Positions 25,298 through 33,721 of a DNA stretch of 64,000 nucleotides are shown here, piece by piece. The first letter of the stretch is position 1. Every line of letters begins with the position of its first letter. The stretch is from positions 1 through 64,000 of the forward strand of contig NZ_JBNIEU010000004.1 in the NCBI RefSeq assembly GCF_049985285.1, given 5' to 3'. The notes beneath the pieces were generated by a model. The model was given only the letters and a program-made list of their open reading frames with translations, had not been told where the DNA came from and made no database searches. Origin of the DNA: Aestuariirhabdus sp049985285 (GTDB lineage: Bacteria; Pseudomonadota; Gammaproteobacteria; Pseudomonadales; Aestuariirhabdaceae). Made by a program: the position numbers and the translations under genes.

Positions 25298-26365
25298 CTA
25301 GCGGGACGCAATCTTTAGCAACACCTTGCCCTTGCGGCCCGATGCCGTGGCCATTTCGAGCGCAGGAATCACCTGATCCAAGGCGTACATCTGCTGCACC
25401 GGGGTGTCAAACAACCCCGCTACCTGCAACCGACTCAGCTCGCGCAGAAGCCGCAAAATACTCAGTGGCTTTTGTTGCCCAAGCCAGTTCAGGGCAAAGT
25501 AACCCGATACTTTGCTCACTGGAGTCATCAAATCCCGCGATGGCAGAGTTATCGGGTGTTCACCCAGAGTGCCGTAGACCACCATATGCCCCCCCACACC
25601 CAGACACTGCAGCATTGCCTCAGCGAGCGAACCGCCCACCGCATCCATCGCGTAGTCAGCGCCACGCCCGCCCGTAATCCGGGCAACCTGCTCACACAAC
25701 CCCGTACCATCGCTTACCACCACATGTGTCGCTCCAAGGCTTCGTAGTTGCTGGGCACTTTCCTCGCTACGTACCACATTGATGGTATTAAAACCCAGGC
25801 TAACCCCGAGACGAATAACGATCTTCCCCAGCGCGGAGGCCGCCGCACTTTGTAAAAGCCATCCCCCCTTTTTTACCCGCAAAACCCGGGTTACCATCGC
25901 GTAGGCCGAGAGCGGGTTAATAATGAACATGGATGCCTGCTCATCACTCAATGCATCGGGCACCGGCAGCGCTTTTTTAGCATCCACAACACAGTACTCT
26001 TGCCAGGTACCATTGGGAGGTCCACCGGCAACGGCCACGCGCCTACCCTTTAGCCGTCGGGCTAGCCACCCACTCCCGCAAGCATCGACAACGCCCACCC
26101 CCTCTCCTCCTAACGGATAGGGCAGTTCCGGATAGGGCAATCGACCATCCGGATCAAACGCAGGGATCTCTCGCTGCCTATTCCAGACCATTCGAGATAA
26201 AGCGTGGCGATAATCACCACGAATAAAGTTGAGATCCGAGGGGTTAACCGGGCTGCATAACATACGCACCCTAACCTGCCCCGGACCAGGTTCAGGTACA
26301 GGTGCGTCGATCACCTTTATATAATCGAACCCTTTCGACAACTCCGTAACCTGTATTGATTTCAT
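25298..26365 (-). CDS. medium-chain dehydrogenase/reductase (quinone oxidoreductase / enoyl reductase-like)
   Basis: A 355-aa NAD(P)H-dependent MDR enzyme. The N-terminal GroES-like domain contains VRVRMLCSPVNPSDLNFIRG and GGEGVGVVDACG. The Rossmann domain contains the cofactor loop LLQSAAASALGKIVIRLG and GGRGADYAMDAVGG. The catalytic zinc cysteines and histidine of alcohol dehydrogenases are absent from the usual place, and NPSDLN is typical of the zinc-free quinone oxidoreductase and enoyl-thioester-reductase branch. ATG 26365 has GGAGG four bases ahead, a tight spacing. A perfect 8-bp hairpin lies just upstream in its leader. Confidence 0.88.
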   Translation of the reverse strand: MKSIQVTELSKGFDYIKVIDAPVPEPGPGQVRVRMLCSPVNPSDLNFIRGDYRHALSRMVWNRQREIPAFDPDGRLPYPELPYPLGGEGVGVVDACGSGWLARRLKGRRVAVAGGPPNGTWQEYCVVDAKKALPVPDALSDEQASMFIINPLSAYAMVTRVLRVKKGGWLLQSAAASALGKIVIRLGVSLGFNTINVVRSEESAQQLRSLGATHVVVSDGTGLCEQVARITGGRGADYAMDAVGGSLAEAMLQCLGVGGHMVVYGTLGEHPITLPSRDLMTPVSKVSGYFALNWLGQQKPLSILRLLRELSRLQVAGLFDTPVQQMYALDQVIPALEMATASGRKGKVLLKIASR

Positions 26366-26380
26366 CAAACCTCCGGTGAT

Positions 26381-26400
26381 CCTACCCGCCTTCGGGTAGG
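26381..26400. other. palindromic hairpin in the leader of the dehydrogenase gene
   Basis: CCTACCCGCCTTCGGGTAGG is a perfect 8-bp inverted repeat with a 4-nt loop. It lies 16 bp upstream of the ATG at 26365, next to the Shine-Dalgarno, without a T-run. It could be an operator, a leader hairpin or a stray repetitive element. Confidence 0.5.
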
Positions 26401-26493
26401 AGCTTTCATCAAAATGTAAACTACCGCTTCACCGCAAACCACCGACTGTGGAATAATCGGTACTGTCAGCGATCCAAGGATGCGAGAAGAACT

Positions 26494-26868
26494 ATGGGCA
26501 ATAGCATTCAACAGGTTTTCGAGCTCATCACGCAAGGGCATTTCGCGACTATTGTTTATCAAGGGCAACGCCTCAGCAGTGCCGAGCTCGACACCCTTGC
26601 CTACATGATAGAACGCAGAAGTTCCGAGCATTTCACCATCCCCGAACTCAACCGGAACCTGGGCCTTAAAAGCTTCGAAGCAGACGCTGTTTCCCATCTA
26701 TTAGCTCAACTAGGTAGCAGTAGCATCGAAATTACCCTACCGGAGAAGAAACAGCACATCGATCTGGTAAGCCGCTACAGCATTCGCCCACCACGGGTTT
26801 ATTGCGAATTCCCTATACCCTTCGTCGAACTACTAACCACGGGTGATCTTAGCTGCCGCCCCGACTGA
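26494..26868 (+). CDS. hypothetical protein
   Basis: A 124-aa soluble protein without a recognised family (MGNSIQQVFELITQGHFATI). The middle, SAELDTLAYMIERRSSEHFTIPELNRNLGLKSFEADAVSHLLAQLG, looks like a helical bundle that might be a small winged-helix-like fold. There is no Cys pair or signal peptide. AAGAACT lies before the ATG. Its last 36 bp overlap the end of the convergent Lrp-type gene. Divergent from the dehydrogenase gene. Confidence 0.65.
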   Translation: MGNSIQQVFELITQGHFATIVYQGQRLSSAELDTLAYMIERRSSEHFTIPELNRNLGLKSFEADAVSHLLAQLGSSSIEITLPEKKQHIDLVSRYSIRPPRVYCEFPIPFVELLTTGDLSCRPD

Positions 26869-27366
26869 AACCGGACCGTCGAGGATTTCGAGCGGTAATA
26901 CCGGCGAGGATTTAATCTGGCTCAGCTGAATATTCGAGCGAATCGATGCGACCCCGGGCATTTTCATCAAATGATCGGTAATAAAGGTCGAAAAAGCCTG
27001 CAAGTTAGGGGCGACCACCCTCAGCTCATAGTCCCCCTCTCCGGTGACCAACAGGCATTCGGTAATCTCCGGGCGCAGCTTAACCGCCTCCTGAAATGCC
27101 GTGGTAATGTTTTCCTTATGCTTTTCCAGATTAATATTGATAAGGGCCACCACATCAAGCCCTAACAAAGGCCCATTCACCTGTGCGTGGTAACCAGTAA
27201 TCACCCCCTCCGACTCCAGCCGCTGCAAACGACGAGCGCACTGTGAAGGCGATAAGCTAACACGTTCGGACAGCACGACATGAGAGAGTCGGGCGTCCTC
27301 CTGTAACTCCGAAATTATCCGCCGATCGAAACGATCCAGCACGACCCGCGATGCAATCATACCCAT
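26833..27366 (-). CDS. Lrp/AsnC family transcriptional regulator
   Basis: A 177-aa regulator. The winged helix-turn-helix covers about residues 8-60 (SHVVLSERVSLSPSQCARRLQRLE), and the RAM ligand domain carries LLVTGEGDYELRVVAPNL. ATG 27366 is chosen because AGGA lies eight bases upstream; an ATG at 27360 and longer frames to 27387 also exist. It is divergent from the 2-oxo-acid decarboxylase gene. An Lrp-type gene divergent from ipdC/ppdC is the arrangement known from Azospirillum, so this regulator probably controls the decarboxylase in response to an aromatic amino acid. Confidence 0.92.
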   Translation of the reverse strand: MGMIASRVVLDRFDRRIISELQEDARLSHVVLSERVSLSPSQCARRLQRLESEGVITGYHAQVNGPLLGLDVVALININLEKHKENITTAFQEAVKLRPEITECLLVTGEGDYELRVVAPNLQAFSTFITDHLMKMPGVASIRSNIQLSQIKSSPVLPLEILDGPVSVGAAAKITRG

Positions 27367-27515
27367 ATTAATCATCCTAATCCGCACGTATCAAGCACAT
27401 ATTAAATCATTTATGGATTTTTATAGCAGTAAGGGTCGTCCCAATAGCCAATAATGCGAGGATACGCCAGCACCGATTCGCTACCATAAATAGATTCCCT
27501 AAACTGGAGAGCACG

Positions 27516-29144
27516 ATGACTACAATGGCCGAATCCCTACTGAAGGGCTTAAAAGAGAACGGAGCCGAACAGATATTTGGCATCCCCGGAGATTTCGCGC
27601 TGCCTTTTTTCAAGGTGATCGAAGAGTCTGCCATTCTGCCCCTCTACACCTTTAGCCACGAGCCCGGGGTCGGGTTCGCAGCCGACGCTGCCGCCCGCAG
27701 CGGTGGCGGCATAGGGGTAGCTGTCGTCACCTATGGTGCCGGGGCCTTCAATATGGTCAATACCGTGGCCTGCGCCTATGCCGAAAAGTCACCGCTGGTT
27801 GTGGTCTCTGGAGCGCCGGGCATCTCGGAGGGCAACGACGACATGTTACTGCACCACCAGGCCAAGACCCTCAACTCCCAGCACGAGGTTTTTAAAGAGA
27901 TCACCTGCGATCAGGCAATCCTGAACGATCCGCGCACCGCCCCCCAGGAGATCGCGCGCGTCTTGCAAAGCTGCCTTGAACAATCGCGTCCGGTATACAT
28001 CGAGTTTCCAAGAGACCTCGTCAACACTCCCTGCGAAGAGGTGCCAGCGCTCGCCCACACGACAGGTCACTCCGATGCTATCAGCGCCTGCGCCAGAGAG
28101 GTCCTTGAGCAGCTCCACCACGCCACAGCACCCCTCATCCTCGCGGGTGTAGAGGTCCGCCGCTATGGCCTGGAGGAAAAGGTCGCCGAGTTATCACGGC
28201 GCCTGCAACTGCCTGTCGCGACCACGTTTATGGGGCGAGGCCTGTTTTCGACCGCATCGTGCGAACTTATCGGCTCCTATATCGGCATGGCAGGTGATGC
28301 CGACGTGACCCGCGCGGTAGAGGAATCGGATCAGGTACTAATGCTGGGAGTTATTGTGTGCGACACCAACTTTGGCGTATCCGCCAAGCGCCTGGATATG
28401 CGTAACACCATCAACGCCTCTGACCGACAGGTGAAGGTCGGTTACCACCAATACCCTGACATCTCGCTGGCCGAACTGGTGGAGGCGTTGTTAGCCGCCA
28501 CCCAGAGCGTTGATGAAACCAAACCGGGTCGAACCATCAGCTATCCCCATACACTGGTTGCCGACGACAACCCCATTGAGCCCACCGATATTGCACGGGC
28601 GGTCAACGACCTGTTCGCCAGCAACGGTCCAATGCCCATCGCCTCCGACATTGGCGACTGCCTCTTTACCGCCATGGACATGGAGAACACCCACCTGGTG
28701 GCGCCCGGCTACTACGCAACGATGGGGTTCGGTGTACCAGCAGGGCTCGGGCTGCAAGCCGAGCTGAATCAACGCCCCATCATTCTGGTGGGCGACGGCG
28801 CCTTCCAGATGACCGGCTGGGAACTGGGGAACTGTCGCCGCTACGGCTGGGACCCGATCGTACTGTTATTCAACAACACCTGCTGGGGCATGCTGGCGAC
28901 CTTCCAACCCGAAACCAGCTACAACAACCTGGACGACTGGCAGTTCGCATCCATGGCTGATGCCATGGGCGGCGATGGTAAACGAGTCACAACCCGTAGC
29001 GAGCTTCAACTCGCGCTTACAGAGGCCGCGGCGAAGCGTGGCCGTTTCCAATTGATTGAAATAATGATGACGCCAGACGCTCGCTCCGCCACACTGCAGC
29101 AGTTCGTCGACGCCCACAAGCGCCGCACCGGCATGGGACAATAG
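27516..29144 (+). CDS. thiamine-diphosphate 2-oxo-acid decarboxylase (phenylpyruvate/indolepyruvate decarboxylase type)
   Basis: A 542-aa ThDP enzyme with the pyruvate-decarboxylase layout. The N-terminal PYR domain has the catalytic Glu in SHEPGVGFAADAAAR near residue 50. A middle domain follows. The C-terminal PP domain has GDGAFQMTGWELGNCRRYGW ending in LLFNN, the ThDP/Mg motif, near residue 430. Members decarboxylate phenylpyruvate, indolepyruvate or branched 2-oxo acids to aldehydes in the Ehrlich route. The divergent Lrp regulator fits control by aromatic amino acids. Which oxo acid it prefers cannot be told. A G-rich repeat follows its stop. Confidence 0.88.
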   Translation: MTTMAESLLKGLKENGAEQIFGIPGDFALPFFKVIEESAILPLYTFSHEPGVGFAADAAARSGGGIGVAVVTYGAGAFNMVNTVACAYAEKSPLVVVSGAPGISEGNDDMLLHHQAKTLNSQHEVFKEITCDQAILNDPRTAPQEIARVLQSCLEQSRPVYIEFPRDLVNTPCEEVPALAHTTGHSDAISACAREVLEQLHHATAPLILAGVEVRRYGLEEKVAELSRRLQLPVATTFMGRGLFSTASCELIGSYIGMAGDADVTRAVEESDQVLMLGVIVCDTNFGVSAKRLDMRNTINASDRQVKVGYHQYPDISLAELVEALLAATQSVDETKPGRTISYPHTLVADDNPIEPTDIARAVNDLFASNGPMPIASDIGDCLFTAMDMENTHLVAPGYYATMGFGVPAGLGLQAELNQRPIILVGDGAFQMTGWELGNCRRYGWDPIVLLFNNTCWGMLATFQPETSYNNLDDWQFASMADAMGGDGKRVTTRSELQLALTEAAAKRGRFQLIEIMMTPDARSATLQQFVDAHKRRTGMGQ

Positions 29145-29154
29145 CTGAGAGCAA

Positions 29155-29175
29155 GGGGTAGGGGTAGGGGTAGGG
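29155..29175 (+). repeat. four-tract G repeat, candidate G-quadruplex
   Basis: Three GGGG tracts and one GGG tract are separated by TA, giving the telomere-like unit GGGGTA repeated. It starts 10 bp after the decarboxylase stop and ends about 80 bp before the dusA start. Loops of two bases and runs of three to four G predict a very stable G-quadruplex on the plus strand (mRNA-like strand). It could halt transcription or affect dusA expression, or simply be a slippage-prone microrepeat. Confidence 0.75.
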
Positions 29176-29256
29176 ATAAGTAGCAGTTACTCTCCCCCCT
29201 TTTGCCACGTATAATGGCGCGCTTTGACACAACCAACCCCGAAGGCCTCCCGTACC

Positions 29257-30234
29257 GTGCATCCTCTCGACCGAACATTCTGCGTCGCCCCAATGATGGA
29301 TTGGACCGACCGGCATCAGCGCTATTTTTTACGCCTGATCAGCCAACACTGCTTGCTCTATACGGAGATGGTCACCACCGGCGCACTGATCCACGGAGAT
29401 CGCGATCGATTCCTGCGCTATAACGCCGAGGAGCACCCTGTAGCCATTCAACTGGGAGGCAGCGACCCAGCCGATCTCGCCACCTGTGCCCGCTTTGCCG
29501 AAGAGTATGGATACGACGAGGTTAACCTCAATGTCGGCTGCCCGAGCGACCGCGTACAAAATGGTCGCATTGGAGCCTGCCTGATGGCCGAGCCCGCCAC
29601 GGTCGCAGACGGTATCAAGTCGATGCAGGACAGCGTTTCCATTCCCGTTACGGTCAAACACCGTATCGGCATTAACGGCCGGGAGTCTTTCGATGAGTTG
29701 ACAGACTTTGTCGGTACGATTGCCAAGACGGGGTGTAAGACCTTTATCGTCCACGCTCGAATTGCCGTATTGGAGGGGCTCAGTCCCAAGCAAAACAGGG
29801 ATGTCCCCCCACTCAAATACGACTGGGTCTATAAGCTCAAACAGCTGTTCCCCCAGCTTGAAATACTGATCAACGGCGGCATTACCAGCCTGGAGCAGTG
29901 CCAGCAGCACCTGCAACAGGTCGATGGCGTCATGGTGGGCCGCGAAGCCTACCATCACCCCTACGTGCTAGCCGACGTTGACCGGCTCTTTTACGGCAGC
30001 CGGCGTACTCCGCGTACTCGTCACCAAGTGATCGATGCCTTGGTTCCCTATATCGAACAGCAGCTGGCTCTGGGGGCACATCTTCAACACATCACCCGGC
30101 ATATCCTCGGCCTGTTCCATCTTCAACCCGGGGCCAAACGTTTTCGGCGCCACCTTAGCGAAAACGCATGGAAGCCGGGAGCGGGCATCGATACCCTAAT
30201 CAAGGCCGTTGAACTCAGCCCCGAGAAGGCCTGA
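29257..30234 (+). CDS. dusA: tRNA-dihydrouridine(20/20a) synthase DusA
   Basis: Reduces uridine to dihydrouridine in the tRNA D loop with FMN and NADPH. The core has FCVAPMMDWTDRH at the start, NLNVGCPSDRV with the catalytic Cys, VTVKHRIGIN, and INGGITSLEQ and GVMVGREAYHHP for FMN binding. The motif usually written HARKAWL reads HARIAVL here. GTG 29257 is chosen because a -10-like TATAAT lies at 29210-29215, which would put the transcript start beside an alternative TTG at 29224. The TTG start would add 11 residues. Downstream it is followed by tal, terB and the STAS/PP2C cluster, as in Pseudomonas. Confidence 0.93.
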   Translation: MHPLDRTFCVAPMMDWTDRHQRYFLRLISQHCLLYTEMVTTGALIHGDRDRFLRYNAEEHPVAIQLGGSDPADLATCARFAEEYGYDEVNLNVGCPSDRVQNGRIGACLMAEPATVADGIKSMQDSVSIPVTVKHRIGINGRESFDELTDFVGTIAKTGCKTFIVHARIAVLEGLSPKQNRDVPPLKYDWVYKLKQLFPQLEILINGGITSLEQCQQHLQQVDGVMVGREAYHHPYVLADVDRLFYGSRRTPRTRHQVIDALVPYIEQQLALGAHLQHITRHILGLFHLQPGAKRFRRHLSENAWKPGAGIDTLIKAVELSPEKA

Positions 30235-30300
30235 CACCCCGCTTAAGCGTTCACCCCCTCCACCAGTGGTGATACACTCAACGCCCAACGTGGAGGAACT

Positions 30301-31266
30301 ATGTCGCAATTATCCCAGCTTGATCAACTCAGGAAACTCACCACAGTCGTCGCCGATACTGGCGATATAGAGGCCATCAAGCGCTATCAGCCGGTCGATG
30401 CCACAACCAACCCCTCCCTTTTGCTTAAAGCCGCCCAGATGGAGCAGTACGCCCCACTACTAACGGAGGCGATCGCCTGGGCAGCCTCCAAAGCCGGCAG
30501 CAGCAACGAGAAACTCGGGTACTGTGTCGATAAACTTGCGGTAGAGATTGGGCGTGAAATCCTGCAGGTTATACCCGGTCGCATCTCCACCGAAGTCGAT
30601 GCTCGCCTCTCCTTCGATACCAACGCCACCATCGAACGTGCAAAACGGTTGATCGATCTCTACGAGCAAGCCGACATCCCCCCCGAGCGCGTGCTTATAA
30701 AAATGGCCGCAACCTGGGAGGGCATTCGTGCCGCTGAACATCTCGAGAAAGCCGGCATCAACTGTAACCTGACCCTGCTATTCGGGTTTGGCCAGGCGCA
30801 GGCCTGTGCCGATGCAGGGGTTTATCTGATCTCCCCCTTTGTTGGCCGAATTCTGGACTGGTACAAAGCCCATAGCGGGCGAGACAGCTACCCTGCAGCA
30901 GAAGACCCAGGGGTGGTCTCAGTCGCCAGGATCTTCAACTACTACAAGGCTCACGGTTATGGCACTGTGGTGATGGGCGCCAGCTTCCGCAATATCGACG
31001 AAATTCGCCACCTGGCTGGCTGCGACCGTTTAACCATCAGTCCCGCGCTACTGGATGAACTGGGCACCAGTACCGCCTCCTTGCCGCGTAAACTATTTGC
31101 CGACAATCCGCTGAGCGAGGATCCACAACATAGCCTCACGGAAAATGACTTTCGCTGGGCGCTGAATGAGGACGCGATGGCGAACGAAAAGTTGGCCGAG
31201 GGGATACGCAACTTCGCCATCGACCAGGTTAAACTGGAGAAACTCCTGCAGGGGCTGGGTGGGTAA
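30301..31266 (+). CDS. tal: transaldolase
   Basis: Transfers dihydroxyacetone between sugar phosphates in the pentose phosphate pathway. The 321-aa chain has the subfamily 1 (TalB-like) features: DATTNPSLLLKAAQ near residue 35 and the Schiff-base lysine in VLIKMAATWEG near residue 136. LTLLFGFGQAQACADAGV and SPFVGRILDWYK follow. Start ATG 30301 has GTGGAGG seven bases upstream. It is 2 bp upstream of the terB-like gene, probably cotranscribed. Confidence 0.96.
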   Translation: MSQLSQLDQLRKLTTVVADTGDIEAIKRYQPVDATTNPSLLLKAAQMEQYAPLLTEAIAWAASKAGSSNEKLGYCVDKLAVEIGREILQVIPGRISTEVDARLSFDTNATIERAKRLIDLYEQADIPPERVLIKMAATWEGIRAAEHLEKAGINCNLTLLFGFGQAQACADAGVYLISPFVGRILDWYKAHSGRDSYPAAEDPGVVSVARIFNYYKAHGYGTVVMGASFRNIDEIRHLAGCDRLTISPALLDELGTSTASLPRKLFADNPLSEDPQHSLTENDFRWALNEDAMANEKLAEGIRNFAIDQVKLEKLLQGLGG

Positions 31267-31268
31267 CC

Positions 31269-31727
31269 ATGCTGAGTTCGCTAAAACAGTTTTTTGATCA
31301 GTTAGCGGGAGAGCCTGATGCTCCCACCCATCAACACAGCCTCGAACTGGCGTGCGCTGTGCTGCTGGTAGAGATCAGCAAAGCGGATGCCGAGGTCAGT
31401 GACGACGAGACCAGGCAGATTCGCAGTCTGATTGAAAGCCGTCTCAACGTCAAAACAGAGGAACTTGATGACCTGCTGCGACTGGCCCAGGAACAGTCCG
31501 CCGAGGCCACTTCACTGTTCCCCTTTATCCAGCTGATTAACGACCAACTGGAGTACCCGGACAAGGTAGCACTAGTCCGCTCCATGTGGCAGGTGGCCTA
31601 TACGGATGACCGCCTTGATAAATACGAAGAGTACCAAATTCGTAAAATCTCCGACCTTCTTTACGTCGCCCATGGAGATTTCATTCGAACAAAAATAGAC
31701 GTATTGGAAAAAAGACAAAACCTATAA
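31269..31727 (+). CDS. TerB family protein
   Basis: A 152-aa acidic helical protein of the TerB fold. The family's paired-helix metal-binding acidic residues are seen in LVEISKADAEVSDDETRQIRSL and MWQVAYTDDRLDKYEEYQIRKI. It is usually named for tellurite resistance, but such genes outside ter operons are housekeeping genes of unknown role. The start at 31269 sits 2 bp after the tal stop, indicating cotranscription. It converges on the STAS gene with only 32 bp between them. Confidence 0.88.
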   Translation: MLSSLKQFFDQLAGEPDAPTHQHSLELACAVLLVEISKADAEVSDDETRQIRSLIESRLNVKTEELDDLLRLAQEQSAEATSLFPFIQLINDQLEYPDKVALVRSMWQVAYTDDRLDKYEEYQIRKISDLLYVAHGDFIRTKIDVLEKRQNL

Positions 31728-31759
31728 AACACTCTATATTTATTTTCTAACCTATTGAT

Positions 31760-32242
31760 TTATTTGCCTTCTAAGCTTTTTACCAATTCACTAAATGTCT
31801 CTTTATTTTTTTCATTAAGATCCATTAGGGTACGGTGCGCACTCAGCACGTGCCCCTTCACGACATGCTCAGAGCAGGCTTCACAGACGATCTCCTTCAA
31901 CGGGGTACTTTTGATATTGGCCTCTTCGACAATATCAAACACTCGGTCGAAGCCCATGCTCAATAAAATTCTGGTGATGTCAGGATTGCTGGAAACGATC
32001 GTCGGCACATAGTCAAACCGCTTTTTTGCCTGCACAGAAAGTTTGGCCAATAGGCCCAGCGAGGTACTATCGATACCCTCGGTCTGCGTCAAATCGATCA
32101 CTACCGAACGGAAATGGTCGTCGTCGAACATCTCCTCTAGAAACTGATCAAGCGAATTGCACAGTGTTAAGCGCACATCACCGGTAAACTTTAACCGATA
32201 ATCGCCACCCTCTCCCGCCGCTTGAATTTTGCCTGCGTCCAT
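31760..32242 (-). CDS. STAS-domain anti-sigma factor antagonist
   Basis: A 160-aa protein. The N-terminal two thirds is a STAS domain. LTQTEGIDSTSLGLLAKLSVQ holds the conserved GIDSTSLG site, and the serine here is the usual phosphorylation target of SpoIIAA-like antagonists. A C-terminal extension of about 55 residues adds Cys-containing VCEACSEHVV, so it is longer than SpoIIAA. Its ATG overlaps the stop of the upstream PP2C-type gene as TAATG, so it is coupled to the phosphatase that should activate it. By position it corresponds to RssC of Pseudomonas aeruginosa. Confidence 0.88.
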   Translation of the reverse strand: MDAGKIQAAGEGGDYRLKFTGDVRLTLCNSLDQFLEEMFDDDHFRSVVIDLTQTEGIDSTSLGLLAKLSVQAKKRFDYVPTIVSSNPDITRILLSMGFDRVFDIVEEANIKSTPLKEIVCEACSEHVVKGHVLSAHRTLMDLNEKNKETFSELVKSLEGK

Positions 32243-33420
32243 TACTGGTTCCTGCTTAACACTAAAACTGCGATGTCATCGGGCGACTCCTCCAAGGTAT
32301 CGAGCCCAAGCGCAGCCTTAATCGTTTCCAAGTCCCTATTGTGTTTAATTACCGACAGGAGTTCCGATTCCTTATCGCAAAGCCTTTGTTGAGGTAGGCA
32401 ATCCAGTATTCCGTCAGAGAATGCCACTAGGGTAAATACCTCGGGAAGGGCAATTTCATGGTCTTCATACTCCGCGTGGTCAAATATACCCACAGGAAAA
32501 CCACTTCCCCTCAAAAACTCAACACCCCCATCGGTCGCCAAAACCGGCAAGGGGAAGTGCCCTCCAACCGAGTAGGTGAGAGTATTTTTTCGGGTATCAA
32601 TAACGCCACCAAACATGGTGACGTGTTTACCGAGATCTGTATTTAGTAAACCATGATTGAGGGAGCCCAGTATTTCCGAGGGGCGCACAGGGTGGAGTGC
32701 CCCACGATCACGGTACTCACGCCGCAAGCGAAAGGTCATGTGCTTGAGCAGTATCGTAACGAATGCAGAGGAGGCCCCATGGCCGGAAACATCCGCTAGG
32801 TAAAATCCAAACGAATGGTCATTCAGCGGTATCAGATCTACGAAATCCCCGCTGAGGTACAAGGAGGGACAAATATGATAGTCAAACCTAAAGCCCGCCA
32901 CCTCCTGGGGAGATTCAGGCAATAGCTTTTGCTGCACCTGCCTGCCCGCTCGCTGATCCTCCTGCAGCTCAGCCAAACTCGCCTGTAAACTCTTGATCGC
33001 CGCTTCCAGGCTCTCCCGATAGGACTCGTTGTCCCGCTCCAACTGGAGCTGCTGTAACGCCCGTGACACCGAGTGCTCAAGCACTTCAAGGTCGACAATA
33101 GGTTTAATTAGATAATCACTGGCCCCAAGCCGCAAAGCCTCTACCACATCGCTCATAACACCAGCCCCGGAAACAACAATAACCGGAGTTTGGGGCGCGA
33201 TATCTTTAATAGAACGAAGCACCGAAAGGCCATCCATACGCGGCATGCGGAGATCACAGATCACCACATCGGGATGCTCTTTTTGGATTAGGTCCAGACC
33301 AATCAGGCCATTTTCCGCCTGAAAAATAGTGAATCCGCTGTCTTCAAGATAAGCCGCAACACTTTCCCTTACGGGGGCTTCATCATCGATTACCAGCAGC
33401 GTTTTTCCTGCAGGAGCCAT
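32242..33420 (-). CDS. response regulator with PP2C-type (SpoIIE) serine phosphatase domain
   Basis: A 392-aa cytoplasmic switch protein. Receiver domain residues 5-125 have LVIDDEAP (acidic pair), the phospho-Asp in VVICDLRMPRMDG, the conserved Ser/Thr area VIVVSGAG and the lysine in DYLIKPIV. A coiled coil (about 125-165) links to the PP2C domain with LSGDFVDLIPL and YLADVSGHGASSAFV. It should dephosphorylate the STAS antagonist encoded directly downstream (overlapping TAATG) and so steer an anti-sigma factor, probably in the general stress response. It is the positional counterpart of Pseudomonas RssB. ATG 33420 is preferred over 33435. Confidence 0.92.
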   Translation of the reverse strand: MAPAGKTLLVIDDEAPVRESVAAYLEDSGFTIFQAENGLIGLDLIQKEHPDVVICDLRMPRMDGLSVLRSIKDIAPQTPVIVVSGAGVMSDVVEALRLGASDYLIKPIVDLEVLEHSVSRALQQLQLERDNESYRESLEAAIKSLQASLAELQEDQRAGRQVQQKLLPESPQEVAGFRFDYHICPSLYLSGDFVDLIPLNDHSFGFYLADVSGHGASSAFVTILLKHMTFRLRREYRDRGALHPVRPSEILGSLNHGLLNTDLGKHVTMFGGVIDTRKNTLTYSVGGHFPLPVLATDGGVEFLRGSGFPVGIFDHAEYEDHEIALPEVFTLVAFSDGILDCLPQQRLCDKESELLSVIKHNRDLETIKAALGLDTLEESPDDIAVLVLSRNQ

Positions 33421-33644
33421 AGCTTTTTCAAGCAACCTCTAGTTTCGCCAAGAGAGGCGGACAATTCAGATATCTTAAGATATAGACCAATACAGCTGCC
33501 CTAGCGACAGCATCAGAAGCCTGCCTGCAGGCGAGAAAAACGATCCGAGGCCGCTTCTCTCATCATGACGGTATAGACTCAAACCTTACTCCCTTATAGA
33601 TTGTGTAGCAAGAGGAGCGTGAGTTTGAGAACAAATGCGCATAA

Positions 33645-33721
33645 CCCCCATATTTTGTCCCTATTGACGTTGAAATTACTATATATGGGGGGTATAAAAC
33701 TTGTGACCATTATGACAAGTT
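33645..33721 (+). promoter_or_regulatory. regulatory leader of the PilZ gene with stacked inverted repeats
   Basis: The 33421-33733 gap (313 bp) has no credible gene. It contains the 14-bp palindrome ATATCTTAAGATAT (33470-33483), an inverted repeat CCCCCATAT/ATATGGGGG (33645-33691), and AACTTGT/ACAAGTT (33698-33721). The last lies just before the AGGGGGGAG ribosome site of the PilZ gene. A weak promoter reading is TTGTCC (33655-33660) with TACTAT (33677-33682), spacer 16. Confidence 0.45.

Noticed and set aside
29006..29316. Minus-strand frames with a PYPYPYP run near the decarboxylase end
   Set aside because: The dipeptide run is just the translation of the GGGGTA microrepeat on the opposite strand. 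The frames have no support otherwise.
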